From contig NW_026570349.1 in assembly GCF_019649055.1 (NCBI RefSeq), positions 290,976-354,975 of the forward strand: a stretch of DNA of 64,000 bases. The letters run 5' to 3'. The number at the start of each line of letters is the position of its first letter. Position 1 is the stretch's first letter. This document shows positions 44,835 through 55,052 of this stretch, piece by piece. The DNA comes from Paramacrobiotus metropolitanus (Eukaryota; Tardigrada; Eutardigrada; Parachela; Macrobiotidae). The notes below the pieces were generated by a model. The model was given only the letters and a program-made list of their open reading frames with translations, ran no database searches and was not told the DNA's origin. Made by a program: the position numbers and the translations under genes.

Positions 44835-47110
44835 ATGATGGAGAGTCTGCAGACGAAGGAGACTGTGCAGACCGTTGGCAGCCGTTCTTTCAAAGCTGGC
44901 GATGTTGTACTGTGCTGCGAGCCGTTGGTGTGGGCACTGGAAAGGAGCGCTTACAAAACCCGCTGTGTCTTCTGTCTGCAAAGAAGCCAGGATCTGCGCA
45001 GCTGCTCAGGATGCAAGCTGCATCGGTACTGCAGCAAAGTTTGTCAGGTATGACATTGAGGTAGTTTTCTGCCTTGCTTACAAGCTACTTCTGTGACTGA
45101 CAGTCGTTCACTCAGTACCGAGTCACAAAAAGCTTGCTGGCTTGGTACATTCTTGCGCAGATATTCATTCAACGCCTTGAGCAGCTTCCGGTTTTTTGTT
45201 AGACCGCTGACTGGAAAATGGAGCACAAGCTGGAATGCGCTCTGTTGAAGACCGCGACGGGTGGTAGCATGGAAGCGACGGGCGGACCATCGGGCAGCTC
45301 TATGCAGTACTTCCTCAAGACACCGCGAGAACTCATCGTCAAGCTGGCCAATAAACTCAAAGTAAGATTGTTTTTCTGTTTTTCGATTTCCGTCTCGTGA
45401 GTTCATCGTTGGAAACACGCAGCAAAAAGCGGTATGGTTGTACTCGTATATCAAGATTTCTGTTGAGCTGATGTTTGGTTTTCTTCTCAGTTGAATCCGA
45501 TGTCTGATATCCCGGGAATAGGCCGAAAATCCGCCCGGGAACTGTGGCACATGCTACCGTCTCATCCCAGATTGGGTTTGGTGGAGACCACGATGGAAAT
45601 GTAAGATATCAGTGCCGCTGCGTTCATAACGATTAACGATTGGTTGGAACATGCAGTGTTGCGATTTCAACAGAGCGGCTAATCCCAACCGACCGATGGA
45701 TATTGCCCTAACCGACGTCGTGGAATACTACTCCAATGTCGACCACAACGCTGTGCCCATCCTGGATACGGTGAACGATCCGGCGCCCATTGGGATAGCA
45801 GTGTATCCTCTGGCGTCCCCTCGCCTCATGACGCCGGTCTGTTGGGATAAGAATGTGTTGTGCAGCTTCCGTGGACGACGTTTGATTATTCACGCGATGG
45901 AGGATATTCCCAACTATACCGGACTGAAAGATGTCAGTTAGTGTCACAAACCAAGGAGCTTAATGAAACAGCTTTTTTGCAGTGCTGATGGTTTAGCTGT
46001 GGCTAGAAAATTAATTTTCTTTCTTTGCAGTTGCGATACAATAACATGCCAGAACCATACCATCTCACACGAGCTGAGCGGCGCGTTTTGTTCGAGAATC
46101 TGCACGGATACCCCTGCAACTGCCGGAAATGCACACCAGAATATGTAGGTCATCAATCTAACGACCCAATATGTACCATTTTAATACAGGCATTCATCAT
46201 TCATAATTGAAAAAACCGGTTTTGTATTATGTTAAACGCATTAAGTCCTACCGTTGCTACTAATGAGTAATATTTCCTCCGTGTATTAGTTTTCTATCCA
46301 GTGGTGTTTTAGAGTTTTGTCTGTTTCAGGAGGCTGATATAAATCCGTTGAAATGTATTACCGTGGGCTGCGCGAATCGCATTCCGAGCGATATTCGTGC
46401 TCTTCAACCGTGTATCGAATGCGGTGCGTTGAACAAGGAGCGGCTGAAGGAGTACCGTCATTTCATGGCGCAGTACGAGGCCATTAAGGCACGCTTTCCC
46501 GAGGGATTCTGCTCGGCTATGCATCTGCTGGTCGATTTGTGCAAGAAATTGGACGCTGTTGGTATTGTGCAGCCCGGGGCGCATCTTCGCTACATGTGCG
46601 GCTGGGAATTACCGCAGATACTGTATAAAGAGAATCGCTTTGAGGAGGGCTGGAAGATGACGCAGGAGTTGATTGTGTTCATGCGGTATGTTTTGGGGAA
46701 AAGCATAGCTGCTATTCTAGAAGATCAATAAAGTAAATTAAATAAAATGTTTATGTCTGGAGAATTAGTTCTTCTAATGGGTTTTGTTTACGTCTTGCAG
46801 GGACGTTTATCCAAAATACGATTATTTTCGCGCGATGCGGCTGTCATTGGCTGGAGTATCTTCTGCTGCCTGTCTAAAGCAACTCGTGGAGGAGCAGATT
46901 GGTCGGCTGTCAGCAAAGAACAGACAAAAACTGAAGTCCATGTCCGACCAAGCGTGTGCTGTCATTTCTGATTACTGCCGCGAAGCCAGCGACATTTTGC
47001 GTCGGTTGTATGGTGAGAACTCGAAGGAGACTATCAAGGACAACAGTATGATCGCACTGGCCCATGCTATCGTGCGCGACATCGAGAAAGCCTTTCGGGA
47101 CCGCAAATAG
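44835..47110 (+). CDS. SMYD-like SET/MYND protein L (506 aa, degenerate SET)
   Basis: Exons 44835-45047, 45203-45361, 45491-45600, 45674-45932, 46031-46144, 46330-46685, 46801-47110; in frame to a TAG. Two ATGs stand in tandem at 44835 and 44838. The MYND finger is complete (CVFC...CSGC...YCSKVC). Exon 3 has DIPGIGRKSARELWHMLP. The SET core is LMTPVCWDKNV. LRYNNM keeps the Tyr. The post-SET reads CNCRKC, and the Cys4 element and helical C-terminus are open. Compact introns of 73-185 bases. Closest to K by exon lengths. Confidence 0.88.
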
Positions 47111-48200
47111 TGTGAAAAGCGTATCATAATTGTATTCTTCCGTTCGGAACCTGTGCGGGCGTTCTTATAAGTCTTCTTTGTACACACATGGTACCTATGA
47201 TAAAAGTAGTTTTGAAAATTACTGTTGTTACTGTAGAGTTGTTTTGCAGTAAAGTATGGGTGGAAAACTAAATAGTTTCGTTGACAAAAAGGTTTACTCT
47301 TTTCTCCAGTACAAATAGCCCGAAAATTTATCAAGAAGAATACGTGTCGGCACTCTGCAGTACCATATCTTTCTGAGAACAGTTAAGCAACAACCTTACA
47401 ATACCACTACGATTGCTATTAAATCAGACGCTACCTTCCATATGGGAACGGTTAGCGAAACGGAAACACAGAATTTAAGGTAAGCACAAAAAGAGGCTGC
47501 CGGACGGGCGGAAGAAACTGTTGCACTCATAGTGCTGTTTTTTTAAGTAATGTACTTAATTCCGGCAAAACGGTTTAAGTTTCAGTCGGAATTCTACAGC
47601 ACAAAAACTGCAGTTGCTACTGAATACTGATCTGCAGAAGCGAGTGCGAAATGGGAAATGGAGCCCTACCGGAACCGGTGAACAGCGGAAAGGCAGCGCA
47701 AATGGTGCTTACATCATACATGTGTGCTGTTAAGGTCTTGACTCTTGATTATTGTTAATTTGTGAGGAAGCGAAATGTCGGAGCTGCGGTATGTGGTCAG
47801 CAGTCAAAATTAATGTCTTTGGACTAGCATTAAGTACTGACAATGAATATTATAGCGCTTCTGTCATGTGTAAGCAAATAATAAATAGCCGACCTGCAAT
47901 TTCTCCCAAGTTGTCAAACGGAAGAAGATCAACATAAGTTTTCATCCCATCCCACATTCCGCTGCCGTCTGGCACGGAAAGGCGTCGATGGTCTGGTACT
48001 GTACATGGGAAAGACCTGCGAAACAAAACTGGTCTTGAAACATACCGCTTGCCATTTTTATTGCATTTGAAAATGGTAAGCCTGTGGAAATCTGCATGCT
48101 TGCAGTGGTCGGAAAGAATTCGTTTATCAGTTATATACGAGATATCTCGTCGTACTGTGTACGTATCTGCTCACGGGCACAGTGGAAGAAAATTTTGGTG
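47111..48200. other. Intergenic with faint SMYD traces
   Basis: Around 47630-47700 a stretch resembles exon 2 of K (GCGAAATGGGAAA, GGTGAACAGC), and 47760-47815 faintly resembles exon 7 (GAGGAAGCG, GGTCAGCAGTCAAA). These could be scraps of another lost copy; the support is weak. Confidence 0.3.
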
Positions 48201-48209
48201 CTATATCCG

Positions 48210-48219
48210 GTTGCGCAAC
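48210..48219. promoter_or_regulatory. GTTGCGCAAC palindrome upstream of gene M
   Basis: CTATATCCGGTTGCGCAACTGA followed by purine-rich GAGAGGAGAG, about 370 bases before the gene M start. Distance and context match the block before gene D. Confidence 0.5.
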
Positions 48220-48577
48220 TGAATTAGAGAGGAGAGAGCCGCCTCAGAGAGGAGACACGAGAAAGAGAGCATACAGAGCTTGGCTAACGCGATTACTGAT
48301 CTGTCAGAAGCGATAGCGATGGCGACGGATATGCGGCGCTCACTCAGTCCATGAGCCGTTGACCGCTGGCAAGTCAGCGTATTAGACTGTGCGGTGAACT
48401 GTACTTCACTGTCGCACTTTAACTTATTTTAACCGTAATATTAATTTTTTAATTTCCATTGTATGATTTGTATCAGATTTTCGTTGCACTGGAATTTTGT
48501 TGCTTAACGTGCTCTGATTAATTTTAACGTGTATTCTTGTTCCATTGATCTTTATACTGTATTATAAAAACCCATTC

Positions 48578-51312
48578 ATGATGGAAGAAAAGGAGACTGT
48601 GCGTTCTTTCGCGGCTGGCGATGTTGTCATGCGCTGCGATCCGTTAGTGTGGATACTGGACAGTAGCGCCTACAAAACACGCTGCGCCTATTGTCTGAGG
48701 AAGTGTCCGGAACTACTCACCTGTTCCAGATGCAAACTGCACCGTTACTGCAGCGCCGCTTGCCAGGTATGACGATACAGTTTGTTTTCGAGTAGCACTG
48801 GCACATTTCATATGAGATTGGATTTGTTGTGTAGTCGGCTGACTGGAAGCTGGAGCATAAACTGGAATGTACCCTGCTGCAGACTGCGAATTGCGGCAAC
48901 ATTGGAGCAGGCGAAACAGCGGGCGCACGTTCGGACAGCAGCAGTCTGGACGTGCCTCAAGAGTTTATCGCAAAATTAGCCAACAAAATCAAGGTAGAAG
49001 CAATGTGAGAACTTGTTGGTTTTGACTAATGTTATTTCTGGAGACAAGAAGAGTGGAAAAATGCGACTGTCATCATCACGATTCTGAACTACTTGCATCT
49101 CCCCTCTTGCATAGTTGAACGCGATGATGGACATTCCCGGAATGGGTCGGATTTCTGCCAAAGATCTGCTCTCCATGCTGCCAGCCAATCCCGCGCAGTC
49201 GGAAATCGAGCAAACCATATCACCAGCGTAAGTACAAGTACATTGTTTTACCTGCATTTGTGAGCCACACATTCTGAGTAGTTTGTGCCGTTAACAGGAC
49301 GTTATTGGCTTGGGAGTCGGAGAATCCCATGTTGATCGATGTACCAGCAGCGGACGTTCTGACCTACTACGGAATTCTCCGCTATCACGCCCGCTCCATT
49401 TTCGACTCGCTTCATGGCCCCAGCGTACGGATCGGCTTAGCCGTATATCCCCAGGCGCCACGACAGATGACGCCGGTGTGCTGGGACATCAATGTGGAGC
49501 TCATTTACTATGGGCGGCGGCTGGTCATACATGCCGTGGAAGACATTCCACAGTATACGGGACTTCCGGATGTGAGTTGCATTCTGTTTCATACAAGACT
49601 TATAATCAGCCCTGCGTCGTGATCGGCCTGCTACCGTTGCAAAATCGATCCAATTCCAGTATAACTGATTGCGGAATACTCAGTACCGTTACCGCCTATA
49701 CGTGATAATTTGTCACCCGCCATTTCGTTGACGAACATTAGTCGACTGTCCTTCGTCGAACAGACACGATGTCGAGCCGTCACGACGTCGAACTAGTGTG
49801 TAGCTTAACCATCTCAGTTTTCTTAGTTTTATCAGGATTCTTACGTTTATTAGATTCCCAGGTTATCGTTTGGTTTTTTTAGCCGGCGCGCTCGTGGCGG
49901 TCGACATTGTGTCGGCCGACGAAATGTCGATGAACCATAATAATTTACGATGTTGTTTTATTTTATGCCATCCCCTTTCAGCTGCGATACTGTGTCATCC
50001 AGCAGCCATTCGACATGACACGAGCGGAGCGTCGAGCTAAATTTGAGAAGCGTCAGGGTTGTCCGTGTACATGTCGCCGTTGCACGCCAGAATATGTATG
50101 TAACGCTGCTCAGTACTTCCATTGTTAATTTTTTAAAAACAAAGTGCAGGTATTCCGATTGCATGGCTTCTCATATAGGATGCGGAAATTAATCCGTTAC
50201 GCTGCGCAACGAAGGGCTGCACGAACCGAATTCCCAGTGACAGCCGTGCACTGCAAGCCTGTTCGGAGTGTGGCGCCATCAACGGTGCCCGGTTGACGCA
50301 GTTCCATCAGTTCATGAAGCAGCACGAGACCATTATCACGCGCCACCCCGAGGAGCGCCACCCGTCCATGCTTCTGCAGCTCTGTAAAGAGATGGACGCC
50401 ACCGGCATCCTCCAGCCGGATGCGCACATCCGCTTCGTCTGCGGTCGGGCATTGCCGCAGAAATATTGCAACGATGGCCGCTTGGAAGAGGGCTTAACAA
50501 TGATCAACGAACTGATCGGCTGCGTGCGGTAAATTTCCTTGCCTTAAAAACTTGTACTTCGACATGCCCATCATTTCGTACAGCTGTACTGTGTGGATCA
50601 AACATATCTAACATGCGGCCAAATTAACAGCTGTTATACAATTGTTGTCGGGCTACTAATTTAGTGACGTGAATACACTGAACAGGCAGACTGCAATGCC
50701 GAACATTTTGCAGTATAATTTGCATTGTGAACAGAAACTGTATATACAGTAGTAGTTTTTATTATTTTAGTCTTTCAAATTATAGTCGTGTTGTTATATT
50801 ATTGTCTATAGAAATGTGTGTGGTTGTTGTTACATAAATACGTTGGTCGGTTCAGCATAATTATGTAGCAACAACCATACACATTTATTTCGACAACTTA
50901 ATCCACACATTGCAGTTCTACGAAATGATGGGCTAGTGCCGCATGTCGCAGGAAGGTGCACTTCTGTTGCGAAAATAATTACTATTTAACGGTCTGTAGG
51001 AAGATATACCCGGAGTATGCAGTGTTTCGTGCTCGCCTACTGATGTCAGCCGGGCTGTCCGTCGTTGATGCGCTCCACAAGCAAGTGCTCAAAAGTGGAA
51101 TAGACCGGATGTCGCTACGGTTGATCAACAGGCTGGAAGAATCAGCGTCCCAAGTTTTTGCGCTTAATATGGATTACTGTAGCGAAGCCCGAAGTATTTT
51201 AGTTAAGTTGTTCGGTAAGCAGTCGAAGGAAGTCCAGGAGGGCGATGCGGATTGTAAACAAGCCGTTATGCAACTGTTTCTAGTCCAGCAGATTCTTCGT
51301 GACATGAAATAG
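48578..51312 (+). CDS. SMYD-like SET/MYND protein M (503 aa, degenerate SET)
   Basis: Exons 48578-48766, 48835-48993, 49115-49227, 49298-49571, 49982-50095, 50179-50528, 51000-51312; in frame to a TAG. Tandem ATGs at 48578 and 48581. A short N-terminus leads straight to the SET strand (RSFAAGDVV). MYND complete (CAYC...CSRC...YCSAAC). Exon 3 has DIPGMGRISAKDLLSMLP. The SET core is RQMTPVCWDINV. LRYCVI keeps the Tyr; CTCRRC and Cys4 follow. Intron 6 contains a pre-miRNA-like hairpin. Last gene of the array; the candidate LTR starts 138 bases downstream. Confidence 0.88.
50812..50886. ncRNA. Pre-miRNA-like hairpin in intron 6 of gene M
   Basis: Arms 50812-50837 (AAATGTGTGTGGTTGTTG...) and 50861-50886 are inverse copies over 26 bases with two mismatches, loop 23 bases. 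Size and shape suit an miRNA precursor, but a foldback MITE scrap would look the same. No expression evidence is available. Confidence 0.4.
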
Positions 51313-51449
51313 TGTTTGTTGATGTTGTTCCCTGTTAAGTTGGACGTAACGCTCTTATTGGGTTGTTTTGCGTAGGCAGATTTTTGATTTTTCAGCTGAG
51401 AAATTCTTTTCAGTTATACTGTCTACTCGTAGTGGTCGAAATTATTTAC

Positions 51450-52159
51450 TGTAACAGGCAAGCGCGAGGAGATCACGAGTGTGCTTTATTGACAAATAAA
51501 GGGACAATACTGCGTAATAGCAGGGAATGCAAGAACCAAAAGCACTGATGGCTAAGCAAGTGAATGCTAGAAAAAGCTCTTGAGCGTTCGCCAAGGCGTG
51601 AAAGAAGCAACTGGCGGCAAGCACGTGCTGTGTGCCATCAGCTGTGTGATGATGCGCAGACTGGACTCAATCCAACGCGAGCGTATGAATGCTGAGTCAT
51701 ACTGCGAGAGAGGGACGAGAGAGCAAGTATGCTCAGTGTGTGCGCCGCGTATATCCGCTTCAGCGGATATGAGTGCAGTGCAGCAGCACACATACGTACA
51801 GCGAGAGAGGCGATATGGCAAGCATGAGTGCTAATACGTCCATGGTGGGCCGTATGCACCAGGCGCAGTCGTGTGCCTCTGACATGCCTCTGGGCGGGAA
51901 TCCGAGCTCCTGCGAAGGATGCTCCGACTCGGTACCGCACCAGTACCGCACAACTCTCCAGTCGGACCCAATGTGGGGTCGCTGGTACGCGTCCTCTGGC
52001 AGTGGGAGTCCGGTGTCTGGTCGACCGTCCCTTCTTCACTTCCGAACCCATGAGTGGAAACCACTCACGGCCGAAAAATCCGGAAGCCGCTCGGGCATTT
52101 CGTTGGACCGGTAGTGCTTCTGTTGGCTGGCTTCTTGCTTCTGTTGGCAACGGAGAACA
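51450..52159 (-). mobile_element. Candidate 3' LTR of the right retroelement
   Basis: On the plus strand it starts TGTAACAGGCAAG and shares its first 60 bases in broken alignment with the left LTR, including GCTTTATTGA, a minus-strand AATAAA signal near 51481. The far end (AGAACA, about 52159) is a guess based on TGT...ACA symmetry. It contains a perfect palindrome ATATCCGCTTCAGCGGATAT at 51751-51770. The remainder does not align with the left LTR, so the assignment is tentative. Confidence 0.35.
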
Positions 52160-55052
52160 ATGTGAAAGAAAAGTGTAATAAAAGTTGTATGCAGCGCGAA
52201 AGAAAGTATGAAATAAAGTTTAATCACAATTCCAGTGAGCAAAAGGGGTTACAAAAACAGATCTGTTAAAGAGATCGAACTAGAAAAATACAATTCCGTT
52301 TGTTAGGAGAAATACTAAAAAAAAAATGCAAAAATCTGTCCGGGGGTCCTATTCCGACTAGGATGACGTCCACGGGGCAGTTGAGTCTCCACGGGGTCTC
52401 CTGTCCACTTTCATCCGGTAAGTTGGGTCCGGGGCATCGGTTCCCGGGTTACCCGCCGTAACCGGTTAAATTCGCCGAGGTCGGATAAGCACGGTTAAAC
52501 ACTTACGTCCGACCCGTATCCGTCCGTTCGGGATAGAGAGGCACTGTTGCGGTTGCAAATGCCGGGGCATCCTCTCTGGATGGGGAATAGGACCGAGGTC
52601 GGTTTGACCAAGGTCGGCCTACCGGTAAGTCAACCGGCGGCTAGGGGGAATTCGGCTATGTTCCGAATTGCTAAAGTCCAGATCGGAAAAAGCTGTATGT
52701 GAGTCATGCGGCCTGTGTGGTCGTCATGTACAGCAGTTCCGTTCAAAAGTGGTCGGTTACAACCGTTCAATCTGCTACCACGAGCCTGGTTTGTAGTAAT
52801 CCGAGTCGAACTGGCTCGAAGGTCCGGTCGGAATTCATGAGTTTCATCGATGGAAGTGTCCAGTCGACTTCCATCCAATGTGTGCCATTGTTGTCCGACC
52901 TACTGTCGAGGTCAGTCATCCTATCCGTCGTGTTGAATAGGTTGCCGATTTCCGACTTGTATTTGGTTGTGGTCGGCTTCGGAAGGTCGGATGAACTGAG
53001 TCTTCATCCGTTCGAAGGTCGGATTTTTCCGTTAGGAGGTCGATTCTCGACTTCTAAATGCCTTTGCCGACTTGTTGTCGTATCCTTCCAACTTCTGTGC
53101 GGTCACTTCCGACTTCAGCTTGAGGTCGGATATCCATGTCCAAGTTCGGAGGTTGGCTATTTTCCGACTTCCTCAAGTCGGAAAAACTTTGTGTTTTATC
53201 CGACGAAAGGCTAAATTCTTCCACTAGGAGGTCGATTTCATACTTCTGGTTGATTTTCCGACTTGTTGTCGCTTACTTCCGACCTCCGTCTGATGGTTGT
53301 CGACTTCATTTTAGGAGTTCTGTGCGTTCGGCTACAGTTGGCCGGGTCCTTGGTGTCAGGACATCCTTCGGTCAGTTCGGACTGGCAGAGGGATGTTCGG
53401 CAACACAACTCCGTTCCTTCTGTGATTTCTGACGTAAACTCCAGGTCGGATCCGAGCTACTGTTGAGGTCGGTCAATCCGAATAACTTGCTTCCGGGTCG
53501 CAGAGTCTTGCGAGGTAGAGGTTCCTTGGCATCTGTTGGCCGATTGACTGGCGTTTCATCATGCACTGCGCTCACTCACAACGCTAAGGGTCTTTGTGGC
53601 CCCGGTTGCCGAGCCGAGCTCTTTGGTTTAAACTTCATGCACATGCAAGTCCCTGGGGTCGTCAAATCCGTTTCTTCCATTCTGTTTTGTCGCGAACCTG
53701 TGACGCCTAGCCGCTTCTGTTGGGGGTAGACGACTCACGTCCGCGGGAAAATTTTTCTTTGCCGCTGACGAAGACCGACTGGCCGGTACTGTTGCGGGCA
53801 GGTGGTCATCGTCATCGGGGTTCGTTAAGGGGGTGCAGATCAAGTATTCTAACTGGGTCTGCCTAGGATGTTCCATTGGAGACATGGGGAAGCAGGTCGC
53901 GGCGGAGTCGTTGGTACACCAGTATCCAAATCACCGTCGCTGTTCCTCTTCAGGGAATGGCAGCACGTTCAAAGACGCGCGTAGTCGTGGTCACCGGTGA
54001 ATCGGCTGGTTTACCCGATGTCGTCCGGGGGAGACTGCGGTTGATCTCCAGGTACAGAGCCTGTAGGTCTGGATTCAAACGGAGAATCCGGTTGAATTAT
54101 CACGTGACTACTGCCAGCTTCCATCCATTCTCCATAGTCGACTTCTGTCGGTCGGCTACCATACTCAGTCGATCTTTGTGGTCGTCTAAAGGTAGCGAAT
54201 CGTGGTTTTAACGATCTGCATCGTTGCGGGTCGAACTGTTTGGGTCTCCAAAACCGATCTTTGTGATCGGCTTGCACAACCGACCTTTGTGGTCGACTTG
54301 CGCAGCAGTATCCATTATGTCTCCAAGTTATGGGCAAAGTACGAAGTCGACCTTTGTGGTCGGCTCCCGTACTTAGTCAAGTCCGAGTCTTCCTGCACTG
54401 TTGGCGGCTCGGCCGAGGGATTTCCGCTGTTTACAATGGTGAAGGCTGCTCGGCTACCCGGTTCCGAAGTTGGCCACGGGTGCTTGGCAAACATGGCGTG
54501 GAACGCGCGCAGCGACGTGTTCCGCGCCATGTTAGCGTAATCCTCTCGGTTTCTTCTCCGGAGTCGGTTGGCCGGAGTAATCTCCATGTAACGCGGATTG
54601 GGGCTTCTGTTGGCTCCGATGGTCGCAGGACGTGGTTGACGATCTGCTTTGTTAGCAGATGTGGTTACGATCTGTCTTTGCCAAGCTGAGAACTGGGGTC
54701 GGTCGCCCAGCTCGTTCCAGGGGATTCTTTGGGGGACGTACCGGTACGGTGAAAGAGCCGAAATACCCGGGTCCAACCACGCGTTTCCGGGTCCGACCAA
54801 AGAATCCGGCCGACTTGTGTAGTCGGCTTTCTGGCAAAATCGTCGTTGACGTCCGCCGCGTACATGGTTGGTCATTTTCCAAAAAAAAGAACTAAAGAAA
54901 AGTGTCCGTTCCGAAGTCGGTTCTCGACGGCGCTGTTTCTCAGCTAGACTGTTTCTCAGTCGGAAGTTCGGTTCTCGACCGTGCCGTTTCTCGGCAATGC
55001 CTCCTTGAAGTTATTCCAATGGGGGATCGAGTTCCAGTGTGGGAACTCGATC
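52160..55052 (-). other. Noncoding 3' region of the right retroelement, hairpin-rich
   Basis: About 2.9 kb without a convincing ORF. GTCGG/CCGAC are extremely frequent. Several hairpins with TTTGT or TGTGT loops are present (for example 54254-54270, 54281-54295, 54348-54362). I read it as the 3' untranslated part between the last ORF and the LTR. Confidence 0.45.
54254..54362. repeat. Cluster of three TTTGT-loop hairpins
   Basis: CCGATC-TTTGT-GATCGG (54254-54270), CGACC-TTTGT-GGTCG (54281-54295) and CGACC-TTTGT-GGTCG (54348-54362). Stems are perfect, stem sequence varies, the loop is constant. Confidence 0.85.

Noticed and set aside
52699-53214. Plus-strand frame of 171 codons
   Set aside because: It is composed of repeated GTCGG/TTCCGAC text; the protein has no consistent composition and no neighbour supports it.
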